Shown here piece after piece: positions 1 to 11,255 of a stretch of DNA of 64,000 nt (positions within the stretch are counted from its first letter, which is position 1; every line of letters begins with the position of its first letter). Origin of the DNA: Welwitschia mirabilis (taxonomy: Eukaryota; Gnetophyta; Gnetopsida; Welwitschiales). Location: assembly GCA_051453625.1 (NCBI GenBank), contig JBOZIK010000001.1:230657804-230721803 (forward strand), in the 5' to 3' direction. A program made the position numbers and the translations under genes. The notes beneath the pieces were generated by a model. That model made no database searches. It worked only from the letters and a program-made list of their open reading frames with translations, and was not told the origin of the DNA.

Positions 1-256
1 CCTATACAACGACTGCCTCACACCTCGTCGTCACCTATAATTAAGCTGCACCTTAGCCATCATTGATAATGGACAATGCTGATGCTGCACGTTATCAACT
101 CACTAGTAGTCCTCAGTCAATTGCTAATGTGGATGCCATGTCATCCAATCCACATGGCAAAGATCATTTTCAAGCTAATAAATGTTATAAAGGGTTCTAT
201 TACAAGGACCCCTCTTTTCTCTTAATTAATTCTTCAAGCATGTCAGTTCACCCGCC
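1..256. other. Unassigned leading segment, possibly internal copia sequence
   Basis: The segment keeps several CpGs and reads open on the + strand from an ATG at 69 into the following gap. The peptide is Ser/Asn-rich and matches no domain I recognise. Because a copia reverse transcriptase begins straight after the gap on the same strand, this may be the variable integrase-RT linker of that element, but nothing in it proves that. Confidence 0.25.
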
Positions 257-989
257 NNNNNNNNNNNNNNNNNNNNNNNNNNNNNNNNNNNNNNNNNNNN
301 NNNNNNNNNNNNNNNNNNNNNNNNNNNNNNNNNNNNNNNNNNNNNNNNNNNNNNNNNNNNNNNNNNNNNNNNNNNNNNNNNNNNNNNNNNNNNNNNNNNN
401 NNNNNNNNNNNNNNNNNNNNNNNNNNNNNNNNNNNNNNNNNNNNNNNNNNNNNNNNNNNNNNNNNNNNNNNNNNNNNNNNNNNNNNNNNNNNNNNNNNNN
501 NNNNNNNNNNNNNNNNNNNNNNNNNNNNNNNNNNNNNNNNNNNNNNNNNNNNNNNNNNNNNNNNNNNNNNNNNNNNNNNNNNNNNNNNNNNNNNNNNNNN
601 NNNNNNNNNNNNNNNNNNNNNNNNNNNNNNNNNNNNNNNNNNNNNNNNNNNNNNNNNNNNNNNNNNNNNNNNNNNNNNNNNNNNNNNNNNNNNNNNNNNN
701 NNNNNNNNNNNNNNNNNNNNNNNNNNNNNNNNNNNNNNNNNNNNNNNNNNNNNNNNNNNNNNNNNNNNNNNNNNNNNNNNNNNNNNNNNNNNNNNNNNNN
801 NNNNNNNNNNNNNNNNNNNNNNNNNNNNNNNNNNNNNNNNNNNNNNNNNNNNNNNNNNNNNNNNNNNNNNNNNNNNNNNNNNNNNNNNNNNNNNNNNNNN
901 NNNNNNNNNNNNNNNNNNNNNNNNNNNNNNNNNNNNNNNNNNNNNNNNNNNNNNNNNNNNNNNNNNNNNNNNNNNNNNNNNNNNNNNNN
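257..989. other. Assembly gap (733 N)
   Basis: A run of N. It hides the N-terminal part of the copia reverse transcriptase that resumes at 990. Confidence 0.99.
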
Positions 990-2025
990 CATTATATGGA
1001 CTTAAGCAGGCGTCAAGGGCTTGGTTTAAAAGAATCCATGAATTCTTTATAAACTTAAGTTTTCAGCATCTATCTTCTGAATCAAACATTTACAAGAAAA
1101 TAGTAAATGAGGATTATACCTTTGTTTGCCCATATGTAGATGACTTGATAAATTTTTCATCATCAACTCTAATGAACAAAATATTTTGACAAATGATGGA
1201 AAAGGAGTTTGAAATGACTGATTTAGATAAGATATATTAGTATATCTATACCAACAAATATTTACACAAAATATACTTCAAAAATTCAAAATGACAAATT
1301 GTAAACCTGCATTCACTCCACTTCCAGACAATATCAAACTCACAAAGGATGATGAGTTACCTTCTATTGAAGTTATCTTATATCACTTACTCATTGGTAG
1401 TTTATTATAATTAACTACTACAAGACTTGATATTCAATTCAGTATTAATTATCTTTTCAGATTTATGCAAGATCCTAAACTTTCACATTGGAAAGCTGCT
1501 AAGCATGTTCTTAGATACTTGAAGAACATAAGCTCATCATTTGATCTCAAATATCATAAGAATAAAGACAACTTAGCTTTATGGTTACTCAGATGTTGAG
1601 TAGGGAGGTTGTCTTAATGCCCAAAAATCAACTATAGAGTTATTGCTTCTTTCTTGGACATTCACTGATCTCCTGGTTTTTAAAAAAACAAAACACAGTA
1701 GCTGTTTCTTGAACAGAGGCAGAATATGTTTCTCTTTCTAAAGCTATAAAATAAGCTATATGGATATACTCACTTCTTTTAGAAATGGGATTTTCTGATT
1801 AAAGACTAATATAAATGTTCTGTGACAATACTACAATAATTACTATCACAAAAAATCTAGTATTTCATGCACGAATAAAACATATAAATATCAAGCATCA
1901 TGATTGATAAGGATTTTATCAAAATCAATCATGTAGAATCCAATTTTAAGATAGCAGATATTTTTACAAAACCACTTGCTCAGGAAGATTTTGTTGGATT
2001 TAGAAATCTTCTAGGTATTGAATAA
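990..2025 (+). pseudogene. Ty1/copia pol relic: reverse transcriptase C-terminal part and RNase H
   Basis: Polyprotein end of a copia retrotransposon, which makes element cDNA in cytoplasmic particles. Read across frameshifts, 990-1330 gives the copia RT stretch LYGLKQASRAWFKR, then FVCPYVDDLI, with the catalytic YVDD intact. RNase H follows: the thumb-like HWKAAKHVLRYLK at about 1490, then a terminal segment ending KIADIFTKPLAQEDFVGFRN, a standard copia C-terminus, with a stop at 2023-2025. Several in-frame stops (for example near 1231, 1408 and 1600) and frameshifts make it non-functional. The polypurine tract and LTR follow immediately, fixing the orientation. The copia lineage is not resolved. 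Confidence is high for copia and low for lineage. Confidence 0.93.
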
Positions 2026-2032
2026 GTTGATA

Positions 2033-2045
2033 CCAAAGGGGGAAA
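2033..2045 (+). other. Polypurine tract of copia element 1
   Basis: CCAAAGGGGGAAA directly before the LTR start TGTTAGAATG. This is the plus-strand priming site of LTR elements. It lies 8-20 bases past the pol stop, as is usual in copia. Confidence 0.85.
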
Positions 2046-2236
2046 TGTTAGAATGTGATGTCAACATTCCAACTTATCTTTCCTTGATCTTTTCAACTTC
2101 CTTTATGTTCTCTGATCTTCCATGATCTTCTCAACTTTCCTTTATTTTCTCTTATTCTCCATGATTTTCTCTACCTGCTATTTTTCCTCTTCATGAAATT
2201 GTATTTATTAAGGCTTAACGTCAAAAGTAAATAACA
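2046..2236 (+). mobile_element. 3' LTR of copia element 1 (start; end not defined)
   Basis: It begins TGTTAGAATGTGATG right after the polypurine tract. The LTR runs into a 100-N gap at 2237. The sequence after the gap is not clearly LTR, and no second copy is present in the window, so the 3' boundary and target duplication cannot be set. Confidence 0.8.
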
Positions 2237-2336
2237 NNNNNNNNNNNNNNNNNNNNNNNNNNNNNNNNNNNNNNNNNNNNNNNNNNNNNNNNNNNNNNNN
2301 NNNNNNNNNNNNNNNNNNNNNNNNNNNNNNNNNNNN
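2237..2336. other. Assembly gap (100 N)
   Basis: A 100-base run of N, probably a fixed-size placeholder, interrupting the LTR of copia element 1. Confidence 0.95.
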
Positions 2337-3396
2337 AAAAAATATCAATAAGAAACTACAAAATGATTAGATCCACAATATTATGCTGATAATCCAATAA
2401 AGCATCCAAAGAAAAACAAAATGAATGTGGATAATTAGGAATATAATAAAGATTACTAACTTATCCTAAATTCTAACCTAACAAATTCCCTTGGTGACAA
2501 TCATAAAATCACTTGATGAAAGATGCATGATAATATGTAAAAACCCATAAAATACCACTCAAATAGGTAATGATTATGATGATGTCAAGTATGTATAATG
2601 TTATCAGATAATGAATGATAAGATAAAAGGCTATGCAAATAGAAACTTAGAAGCTATCATATCCAAATAATACTAGAATTCAAAAAAGTAAAGTAATCAT
2701 GTNNNNNNNNNNATGAGGGAAGTGCAACCACTATCAGAGAAGTAAAGACCCATATAGCATGGCCAACCGACCCCCCAGTGGAGTTTTCATAGCTATCATA
2801 TTGCATTGCCAAAGGCTCCTTCTTAAAAATTTTTCCCTAATGCACTTGCAAAAAAACATCATTGGGACCATGTTTGAGTTTAGATTTGAGAGAGCATGGT
2901 TATTATTTATTTTTTTTCTTTCTTCTTATTTTTTTTTTTAAACATTCCACGTGACCAAGTACTCATAGGAATAAAAGTAAAGAAAAGAGATGAATAATAA
3001 GAAGAACATGAAAAAATAACTAATTATTCATACCATTGAAAGAGAACAAAAGAACTAATTCATCTTATTCTAAAATGAAGTTTATAAATATATCAATGTC
3101 TGAAGATTAGATGAAGTTAATCTTATTATTTAAAATGCTCAAGTAAAAATATTACTAATCATAGAAACTTCATAAAGTAAATACATAAGTAAAGTTGTCT
3201 ACCTAAGGAATGAGTTAAGAAGGAATTTAGATAATTCCAAGAGGAAGGTCCTTCTCATTGAAAGGGCTTCCAAAATAAGTGCTTCTATTATGTTTAGGGT
3301 TTCATCAGTAGATGACTTATAAAGTTTTAACTGTTATTCATTAACTTTTTGAATTTTTTTAGTGTTTGAATCAGAGATTTTAACTAAGCCATTTAA
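2337..3396. other. Unassigned AT-rich segment between copia 1 and Athila-like element A
   Basis: It contains a 10-N gap at 2703-2712, a short GC-richer patch near 2760-2790 and a poly-T tract near 2928-2940. I saw no similarity to the Athila-type LTRs elsewhere in the window, so it is not an obvious 3' LTR of element A. It could be the long post-integrase region of A (minus strand) or unrelated DNA. Confidence 0.5.
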
Positions 3397-3683
3397 NNNN
3401 NNNNNNNNNNNNNNNNNNNNNNNNNNNNNNNNNNNNNNNNNNNNNNNNNNNNNNNNNNNNNNNNNNNNNNNNNNNNNNNNNNNNNNNNNNNNNNNNNNNN
3501 NNNNNNNNNNNNNNNNNNNNNNNNNNNNNNNNNNNNNNNNNNNNNNNNNNNNNNNNNNNNNNNNNNNNNNNNNNNNNNNNNNNNNNNNNNNNNNNNNNNN
3601 NNNNNNNNNNNNNNNNNNNNNNNNNNNNNNNNNNNNNNNNNNNNNNNNNNNNNNNNNNNNNNNNNNNNNNNNNNNNNNNNNNN
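3397..3683. other. Assembly gap (287 N)
   Basis: A run of N downstream (on the minus strand) of the end of the Athila-like integrase. Confidence 0.99.
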
Positions 3684-3689
3684 TAATGG

Positions 3690-4452
3690 ATGGATCGATA
3701 GGAGTTATAGCAAACATCAACTAGAAAGATACAAATCTTTTTACACACAAGTTCATATGGTGAGAAACCTAGAGAGTTGTAGTAAGCAGTACGGTAACCT
3801 AAAGAACATCATTAATTAAAGAACTAAGTTTTATTATTAATAGAGACTAATTTTTAAAGCATCTTTTTAATTTCTCTATTTGCATTTTAAACTTAATCAT
3901 TAATTTATGAATGATAAGCATCCGATAGATAAAAGAAGTTTTTAAAAAATGTGATTAAAAAAATGAGTTACTTTGTTACTAATGATGATCTTAAGAAAAC
4001 CAAAACATTGAAAGACATGAGTTTGGACAAAATTACAAAGGGTTTAAGCATCATTTGTGATAGTAATAACAACTTCAATCCACTTGGTAACATAATCAAT
4101 TGCCACTAAAATGTAATATTGTTATGATAAAGTGGTTTGATAGGTTATACAGAGTTAATCGTCTAACAATTAAGAGGTTCACTTTCAAGTATAGGTTTAA
4201 GAAACATATCTTGAGAATGAGATAGACTACCATAATTTTTACAAGCATCACACATTTTAGCAAAGTTAAATGAGTCTTTAAAAAGGGTAGGATAATAAAA
4301 ACCAGAGTGAATAATTCTCATTATAGCCTTTTAATTACTAAAGTATCCTCTACATACCTCACCATAGCAAAGGTTAAAAATTTCTAAGATTTCCCATTGA
4401 GGCATACATTTGCACATGATTTAGTCTTTGCATCTTCTATAAAGATGAGGTC
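3690..4452 (-). pseudogene. Athila-like integrase relic
   Basis: Integrase joins element cDNA to host DNA. Reading 4452 to 3690, an N-terminal zinc-finger-like segment is followed by HSGFYYPTLFKDSFNFAKMC, a hallmark Ty3/Athila stretch, with the C-x2-C pair kept (MCDACKN). The two His ligands expected upstream appear as Tyr (CYGEVCRGYF), which fits C-to-T changes in CAY codons. A core piece around 4080-4130 matches the family's 'valine/tyrosine-x-Lys-Trp' block in a shifted frame. The end near 3740-3870 keeps the SNREIK-like and AYRTAYKT-like blocks in degenerate form. Many stops and frameshifts are present. The sequence then runs into the gap at 3683. Confidence 0.85.
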
Positions 4453-4668
4453 CATTTCACTCATAGTCACTGGTCCTATGGAGAAAATATTTGCATTAGT
4501 TATGATTCCAATGCTAAGTTATTTTCATAGTAACAAGGTAGTTTACAATATTAGCATACTAAGTAGTAGGATGATTAGAAGAAATGATCTAAAAGTATTT
4601 AACAAGAAATAGTTATTCATTTGGGAAAGAGTATTTTATGGAAAGTGTATCATAAGAAAAAAAAAGAG
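4453..4668 (-). pseudogene. Athila-like linker between RNase H and integrase
   Basis: The minus-strand reading contains YANIVNYLVTMKIT, which resembles the conserved 'PWFADIVNYLV' linker that precedes the integrase zinc finger in plant Ty3 elements. It is interrupted by stops. Confidence 0.6.
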
Positions 4669-5045
4669 TCAAGATAAGTGATATATAATGCTATTATATT
4701 TTCTAGCCTTATTAATAATGGTAAGATTAAATTCTTCAATGCATCTAATAATTATATTACTAGAATCTTTTTTAGTTATAAGATAGCATATAGCTATTTG
4801 ATCTATGTAAACATTAGTGTAAAATCTAATAAGATAGTATCTAAGATGATCAAGGTAAATGATGATGGCAAGCATTTTTCTTTCAGTATTAGTGCAATTG
4901 GTTTAGAATTTGGACAAATTTTTACTAAAATATGATTTTAGTTTAAAACCATTTTCATATTTTTAGCCAGGAACTCCACCCATAATAATGTTTCTTATAT
5001 CACATATGAGTTCAAAATCTTTAGTCCAATCAAAACCCATGATAA
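4669..5045 (-). pseudogene. Athila-like RNase H relic
   Basis: RNase H removes RNA from RNA-DNA hybrids during element replication. The minus strand keeps an uninterrupted 68-codon stretch (4875-4669) that begins MLAIIIYLDHLRYYL and continues with a TDHAALKYL-like block, LITKKDSSNIIIRCIEEFNL, and ends in a 'VADHLS'-like motif (SIIYHLS). This is the standard order of a Ty3 RNase H. Upstream, 4876-5045 is degenerate. It sits directly after the RT as expected. The + strand open frame over the same bases is an antisense shadow. Confidence 0.82.
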
Positions 5046-5051
5046 TAGATT

Positions 5052-5830
5052 CTAAAGAATTATTATCTTTAGGTGTATTAAATGTAAGTTGACATGAATT
5101 GTTCCAATAAAATTTAACATCTTTTCAAGTAATGAGTGAAAGGGTTTACAAGCCTTAACATAATCATAAATAAAATGATGATAGAAACTAGCATAACCAA
5201 GGAATGATCTAACTTGTTTGACATTGGTTGAAGGGCTAAGGTTTTTAATGATATCAACTTTAGTAGGATTTATCTTAATCCCTTCCTTTAAAATGTGATT
5301 TCCTAAAACAATTCCATGATTAAAAAGGAGAAAATTTTTTTCCCAACTCAAATGTAAGCCACTCTCTATACATTGATTCAAAACTTTCTTTAATCATTCT
5401 ATGGTTTATTTAAAAGTGTCATAAAAAATGGATAATTCATCCATGAAAATTTTAATAAGTTATTTAACATATTAAGAAAAATGCTTATTATAGATCATTG
5501 GAAATTTCTAAGGGTGTTGCAAAGTCCAAAGGGTATTCGTCAAAAGGCAAAGGTTCTAAAAGGTGAGGTAAAGGTTATTTTGGTTTGGTTCTCACTTGCT
5601 ATACAAATTTGATTATAATCACTATACCCATGAAGAAAAAAGTAGTAGGCATGACCTTAAATTATATCAAGTACTTGATCAAGAAAGGGTAAATAATAAT
5701 AATTATTTTTAGTAACCTCACTAAGTTTTCTGAAATCAATGCATATTCTTCATTTTCCCCCTTTCTTTAGAACTATTATCAAGGGGCCAATCCACTCACT
5801 ATATGATCTTGGCATTCATAATTTTAATAA
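5052..5830 (-). pseudogene. Athila-like reverse transcriptase relic
   Basis: Read 5830 to 5052. The start around 5800-5745 has EWIGPLIIVLKKGG and a decayed 'CIDFRKL' block (IHFRKLSEV, another frame). At about 5600-5640 MGIVIIIKF stands for the DGYSGYNQI block. The catalytic FMDD box reads FMDE (about 5436-5448). Finally 5381-5052 is open for 109 codons with SGLHLSWEKNFLLF, GIVLGNHILKEGIKI and VKQVRSFLGYASFYHHFI, a clear Ty3 RT-thumb region. Several stops and frameshifts, plus loss of a catalytic aspartate, make it dead. It flanks protease upstream and RNase H downstream. Confidence 0.9.
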
Positions 5831-6056
5831 TTTCATGTTTAACTATTTTCTTAAGGGTTGGATTGAGCCTTTTTAAGGGTTGCCTAATAGGTTTGGCATT
5901 ATCTTCTAAGTACATCTTATGTTAAACTATAGAAAGAGGTATGATAGCTAAGTCTTTATGAGTCTAGGCAAAGGCATTTTCTTTAGAAGTTAAGAAGAAG
6001 ATCAAGATGGATTCTTATTAAGGAATTAGACAATCACTTATTATTATGGATTTCAT

Positions 6057-6770
6057 TTATTTGTAAAATAGAAAAATATATTTTAAACCATAGGGTAGTT
6101 TCTTTAGTTCTAAGTTGAGGTTTTTAGCTATCGTTCCATCTATTATGGGGATGACAGACACGGGACAACACTTTGTAAAAAGTTTTTCTACAAAGTGAAT
6201 ATGTTGAAGTTTTCCCCAATCAATGTATCCTTCATCCTCAAACTTAAGATAGTGTATTTTAGTTAGATCATCATACAAAGTTGGATCATGTAGCATTATC
6301 AATCTTTCTTTAATTGGTCAATGTGATAAGAACAAGGTTTTTTTCAGTCCATCTTCTAAGTTAAATTCATTTCTTATGTCTTTTCAATAGCACCAAATAC
6401 TCAAATGTTAAATGACATCTCATAATCCTAGTCTTTGTGTCAATGCCACAATGAGTAGTTGCACAAAATGCTCTTTTTAAGAGAGGTGGATGACCCCCAT
6501 CATGTTTTACTTCAATGATGACAACATATATGGGGGAAAAGGATTTATTAATTTGGATGAATAGGTCTTTATGATTCCTAATGATTTCTTAATTAAAGTA
6601 TTAGCTAATTTCAAGATAATTCATGTAAGTTCTATTCTGTTTTCCAACCCAAATCTCTTACATATGTAAAAAGGCATGATGTTTACACTAGCTCCTATGT
6701 TAATTAAATCCTTTTGAATTCTTTTATTTCATTCTAAGGTGATACTCATAGTTATAGCTCTAGGGTCCTT
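6057..6770 (-). pseudogene. Athila-like protease and protease-RT linker
   Basis: The aspartic protease processes the Gag-Pol polyprotein. At about 6770-6500 the minus strand reads ITMSITLE, then LINIGASVNIMPFYICKRF, which is the plant Ty3 'D-L-G-A-S-(I/V)-N' active-site block with the catalytic Asp changed to Asn. IILKLANTLIKK follows in register. Downstream, 6302-6057 is open for 81 codons and ends LELKKLPYGLKYIFL, the conserved Athila-type linker before RT. An interrupted palindrome (6128-6157) lies inside this linker and is translated as VSVIPIIDGTI. Confidence 0.8.
6128..6157. repeat. Interrupted palindrome, Athila family (copy 1, coding linker)
   Basis: Left arm CTATCGTTCC, 10-base spacer ATCTATTATG, right arm GGGATGACAG. 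The arms pair at 7 of 10 positions. It lies inside the protease-RT linker reading frame. Confidence 0.65.
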
Positions 6771-7025
6771 GAATTTAGGACATTTCTTTATGACTAAGTT
6801 GAAAATAAATTAAGTAAGAAAAACTTTGCTAGAAATGGTATATTTCTATTTTATTTTCACTAGATCCTTCCATAACTTAGAATATTTAGGAATTTCTTAT
6901 AAGAGTTTCTAAAAATGCAAGTTGATAATTACCTCTTGCATTAAAGTTTTCAAGTGTTTATCAAAGGTAAGATTCATATTCAACTGATCAAGCTAAGGAG
7001 TAGATTATTTCTTTCCTTTGTTTTC

Positions 7026-7850
7026 TTACGAAGAATTTTTAGTGGAGGTTTTAGTAGGTGATGTTGATGGGAAGTTGCAAGAGTATAAAATTTCTACATC
7101 ATCTTCTTCGTTCACTTCATTATTTTTGGAAGTTGAAACCTTAGGAGTAGAAGGTATTGTATCATTTTCACTTCTTGTTACTACTTTCAAATCTTTCTTA
7201 ACTTCATTTGAGTTTGGTAAAAATGGAGATGTTAAGGACCCTTGTGGGCTTGGATTAGCAAGCATTATTTGTTGGAGCACATTCACTAAGTTTTTAATAT
7301 TAATATTAATTTTTTCTTATACTTTTCTCATCTTTTCTATGAATTATCTAAGTGGATCATTTTGATATTATTAGAAATTAAATTTATTTACTTGGAAGTT
7401 TGAAATTTTGGATCTATTTTCAAAAGGTTTCGATGTTGATTGCCCACCTAATCTTTGTTGAAATTGAGATTGACTTTTGAAGTTAAGTGTTTTTTGGTTG
7501 AAAGCATAAACATCCTCAAACATCCTTTCTTTACAATTTAGCAACAAGGGACATTCTTTAGTTGGATAAGAGTCATCTTCACAAATATCATAATTTAAAG
7601 TGATGTTTTCATCTTTTACTACCTTTGCGTCAACTATCAATTATGTGTATTTCTCTAATGTGGTCACTAATAAATTTGTGACTAGGAAAATAATCATGTA
7701 GGTATGGTTCCTAATACATTTCTTCCCATTCCCTGAGATAAACATAAGTTGTTCAATATTGACTAAATGTTGGAAAGGGTCCTCCTTAGATTCCCTTGAA
7801 AACGTTGAATATGCACTTAAATTTTGTAATTCTACATCATTACTGGGAAG
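7026..7850 (-). pseudogene. Athila-like gag C-terminal part and acidic linker
   Basis: Gag forms the particle and binds element RNA. The minus strand gives SKEDPFQHLVNIEQL near 7800-7760, matching the conserved plant Ty3 Gag core 'EDPxxHL', then a decayed zinc-knuckle-like segment YDICEDDSYPTKECPLL (7600-7540) with first and last Cys recognisable, then a Gln/Asn/Phe-rich tail to 7371. After a stop, 7286-7026 is open for 86 codons and is rich in Ser, Thr, Asp and Glu (NEEDDVEILYS), a typical Gag-protease linker. Stops separate the parts. Confidence 0.72.
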
Positions 7851-8248
7851 TAAAACAAAGGGACTTTGGATTACATGTTTTTAATTAGCAATTAAATATC
7901 TAAGAGTAATGTTTGCATTCATAGTAGAAGTTTCTATTACAATTGGAGTACTAGATGAAGTGAATTTCTTTTGTTCTTATGACGATTTTGATGTATTTAA
8001 CATATTTGAAGAAGAAAAAACATGATCTACTTGTATACCATAATTTTCTTTTGAAAAATATCATTCTTAAATGATAAAAGTAGGAAACAAAATTCTTTAA
8101 TTCTTGGAACTTGTATACCTGGGATGTGCATGTGCATACCTAGAGTTTTCTCATAGTTAAATAATCCTTCTCTTGAAGATGACAGGGGAATGATGATTAT
8201 GGGAAAAAACTAGACATAGAAAAATAATATAGAAACTAAAAAAGTAGA

Positions 8249-8280
8249 CTATCATCCAAGCTATTGTGGGAACGATATAG
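8249..8280. repeat. Interrupted palindrome, Athila family (copy 2)
   Basis: Left arm CTATCATCCA, spacer AGCTATTGTG, degenerate right arm GGAACGATATAG. It occupies the same place in the leader of element A as copy 5 does in element B. Confidence 0.55.
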
Positions 8281-8360
8281 AAGATGATAGTACCTTTATT
8301 ATTAATCTACAAATAGAAAGGAAGTTTGTGAAACAGAAAATAAATTCAAAATTTTAGAAT

Positions 8361-8390
8361 TATCATTCTCAACATCATTAGAATGATAGA
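8361..8390. repeat. Interrupted palindrome, Athila family (copy 3)
   Basis: TTATCATTCT ... AGAATGATAG with a spacer of about 10 bases. Nine of ten arm positions pair. It is the positional counterpart of copy 6 in element B. Confidence 0.6.
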
Positions 8391-8549
8391 GAGAATGACA
8401 AGGATCCTAAAAAATATAGAAAATAAAAATTAGTAAAATAAACCTACTCTAAGATATGATAAAATATAGCACTATTTTAAATAAATAACCTAAACAGAAA
8501 ATTCAAGGTACTTATCTGGATAGTGATAATTCTATAGCTCCTTAAGACC

Positions 8550-8568
8550 TTCCCTAAAAATGATACCA
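8550..8568 (-). other. Primer-binding site of Athila-like element A (decayed tRNA-Asp type)
   Basis: The minus-strand sequence TGGTATCATTTTTAGGGAA lies 3 bases inside the LTR end. The Athila-group site complementary to tRNA-Asp is TGGCGCCGTTGCCGGGGAA. The eight differences are all C-to-T or G-to-A except one (G-to-T). This anchors the strand and the LTR boundary. Confidence 0.85.
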
Positions 8569-8571
8569 AAA

Positions 8572-9670
8572 TGTTGTGATGTCAATTTATTCAATCTTTA
8601 AGTCCTTAAGTAAAACATCTAAATCACAATACTTTCAAAAAAAACACACACTAGTATAGATGAGAGTTAAATTAAATGTTATAATCCATTAAAGGCACTA
8701 GGCACAGAGTTAGAGAATCGATTTCATAAAAGTATTTTTGATCAATAGAAGATGAAAGATAAAATACAATGAAATGAAATGCAAATAGGATGAGTTCTAT
8801 TTAAAAATTAATTCTCCTATTATAATAACTATTTCTGTGTAACTTAGATCAACTATGAAGGGGTCTATTACTTGTTCCTAGCCAATATAAACTATTAGAA
8901 TTACTAAATAGAATATGACAATGTAATATGAAATTGAAATAAAATAACAATGCCAATCTAAACTAATAGAATCAAACTTAACAAAGTTTTCCCTTATGAT
9001 CTAAATAAATTATAGAATTATCACTTAAACTACAATCAACTTAAACCATTAGGGACATAAACACAATTATAGTGAAAAAAAATTGAATTGATTATAGAAC
9101 TTTTACATCCACTTATAACAAAGTAGCAGCTCCTCAATGGAGGATACTTAGCTCAACACCAAGGGTAAATTATCTCTGTAGATATTGGATGGACCTCTTC
9201 TCCTTAAGTCTTCTGTCATAACATCATCAGGTATAAAAGATAGAAATCAAAGTAAAGAAAAGGGAGGGTATCTATAGTTTTACTTTAAAGTTCTAGAAGC
9301 TTAACCCTCGAAGTCAGAGAAGAAATCCTAGAATTCCAAATGGATTGGATGACTCCATTACAAAGATAATTCTTTTTCATCACAAAAAATAGTTGTTATC
9401 CTACCTATTATGGGGATGATAGAGGGGATGCTAGACATCCTCATCTTTAATCTCAAATATAAATTCATCTTCTACATAGTACACTCTTCTTTTAAAGTAT
9501 GAAGTATCAGAATAAGCCTGAGAAGCTTCTAAATATGCTAAGAATCACATATTTTAATGATCATTTTGTCTATCTTTCATAATCATTAATATTACATCCA
9601 AAAATATATAATTGTCCTACAAAAGCACTTAAAATACACCATCAAATTCCTATAAATTAGCATTACAACA
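8572..9670 (-). mobile_element. 5' LTR of Athila-like element A
   Basis: About 1.10 kb, with TGTTG...CAACA ends. The left end abuts the PBS spacer. The right end (minus-strand start TGTTGTAATGC) matches the end of the sister LTR at 16038 through a shared run about 30 bases long. The block at 9103-9160 (CATCCACTTA... GAGGATACTTAGCT) is shared with LTRs at 14768-16038 and 57474-58524. It contains one interrupted palindrome (9393-9420). Confidence 0.85.
9393..9420. repeat. Interrupted palindrome, Athila family (copy 4, LTR)
   Basis: TTGTTATCCT, spacer ACCTATTATG, GGGATGAT. It lies within the LTR of element A. The sister LTR has a matching right arm (GGGGATGATG) at about 15584, just after a 10-N gap. 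Confidence 0.6.
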
Positions 9671-11255
9671 ATTATAAGATCATCTATACCAATTTAGCAT
9701 CTTATGGAATACATTGTAATCAAAGAATTATATAGATATTATAAACCTTATCACAAAAATGAACATCTTACATTATGAAAAGAAAAGATGTAACAATTGA
9801 TTGCATAAGTGACTGATATCAAAGAGAATATTATTAAAATTAACCTATAGAGAACTTGGTTAGATGTTGTTTAGAGGAGCCATTTTCACATAGCTACATA
9901 ATGTCATTACATGGTAGTAGGCAACAACCATAAACAACCTTTAATACACTTAGTAAAAATCTTATATCTATTGAGGTATAGCTCAACTTTTCTAGTAATT
10001 CATCCTCTGAATCTACATTCAAAGTGTCACTCTCATAATAAATCATGTTCAAATAAATAATTTTCAAGCAAATACCGTTTTAATGTTAAACATCGTGGTA
10101 AGAATAAAGATCCTTAGAAATAGTAATCAACTACCTTATCAATACCAATAGTCTCAACCAAGAAAGAAACCACATAACAATAATATTCTCTTAAAGAAGA
10201 GTACATATCAATTTTTACAATTTAAATGATAATTTCATATCATAATTTAAATCCTTATTAGATCCATTAGAATATAAGTAAAGCTACTCTTAAGGAAAAT
10301 GTAGTTTCTAATGCTTCTAATTGTCGAGATAATCATAAATGTTATGAATACAATGCTATCTTTCAAATTTATGTATTTTAGTATATGAGAAAAGACATAT
10401 CTTATGATGAATCTTGAATTTGAGATACTAATGCAACTAGGCATATGACACATAAGTAGGACTATTTTGATGACTTCATAACATAGTCCAGTTAAGCATA
10501 TTTGGTAGATAAAACTATAATTGCTATGGACAGTCATGGTACAATGTGGAAGGTTATGGTATAGTCAAATTTTAGTTTCCTTTTATTTCATAGTAAACAC
10601 TTTGTTATGTTCTATATTTACCCTTTTTGAGGTCACATCTTTTCTCTTTTTCCACTTTGATTAGAGAAGATGACTCTATATCCATAAGAAATGATTCAAT
10701 CAATAGTTTTAATGCTTCTTAGAATCTTATCATGAAGGGCTTCATGGATGGAAAAATGATATGTCTTTAAGGATGTATTGGTATGCATGAATTTTCATGT
10801 CATTTTTACAAGAAGAAAGTTCCCCATCGATTCTATGACATACTTGATTGATTCAATCCCATCCTTCTTCATTGTATACAATGAATAAGAATGAGCATTA
10901 GCTTCTACCCTCCATCACACATGATTATTCTTAATGTGAATCATGCATAATAGGAAAAACAACATGATAATGATTTTATTCTAATAAGTGGTAAGCTAAT
11001 CAAAAGATTATCTTAAAAGATATTATTAATTCATATTCTGTATAGATGATTTTTTGCATATGAACTAGGTATATTCTATGGGATACAAATATCTTTCTTT
11101 AAACATTTTCAGGATTTTGATAGAAAAATTATAAAAGAATATTGATAATAAGATTATGGGTTTCCATTCTAATAGTGGTGTAGAATATACATTTGCTAAA
11201 TTTGAGAGATTTTTTAACTTAGAATTCATTCATCATCTAAAGAAATACTCAAGAA
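9671..11255 (+). pseudogene. Truncated Ty1/copia relic: protease and integrase
   Basis: A + strand copia fragment. At 10424-10456 it reads DTNATRHMTHK, the copia aspartic protease block DSGATRHMTHK with Ser and Gly changed by G-to-A. YFDDFIT and DKTIIAMDSHGTMW continue it to about 10570. After a degenerate pre-integrase stretch, 11020-11110 gives FIDDF...VYSMG (the integrase 'YFLTIVDDFSR' block) and 11150-11250 gives MGFHSNSGVEYTFAKFERFF, the block with the second catalytic Asp (seen here as SNSG). The element stops abruptly at about 11255, where the Athila-type sequence B begins. No LTR is visible; 9671-10400 should be gag but is not recognisable. Confidence 0.8.

Larger units (their letters stand above)
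7851..8549 (-). pseudogene. Athila-like leader and possible gag N-terminus
   Basis: This lies between the PBS and the recognisable gag core. The minus-strand reading at about 8172-8090 gives SREGLFNYEKTLGM, then IPGIQVPRIKE. The same peptide, in diverged form, occurs at the equivalent place in element B (about 14245-14165), which supports translation in the ancestor. Two interrupted palindromes (8249-8280, 8361-8390) lie in the untranslated part. I do not recognise the peptide family. Confidence 0.5.
3690..9670 (-). mobile_element. Ty3 Athila-like LTR retrotransposon A (5' LTR to integrase)
   Basis: The minus-strand order is LTR (9670-8572), primer-binding site (8568-8550), leader/gag, protease, RT, RNase H and integrase (to about 3690). 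The RT, the post-integrase-zinc-finger peptides and the phrase LELKKLPYGLKY between protease and RT follow plant Athila-type elements. The PBS is a decayed version of the tRNA-Asp-type site used by that group. No 3' LTR was found on the left; the element is cut by gaps and then by unassigned sequence. All domains carry stops. It is related to element B (11256-16038), which has the same LTR family and the same orientation. Confidence 0.88.

Noticed and set aside
63-1052. 329-codon frame across the first gap
   Set aside because: Almost all of it is N. The tail is an out-of-frame reading of the copia RT.
4678-4935. 85-codon + strand frame
   Set aside because: Antisense of the Athila-like RNase H frame 4875-4669.
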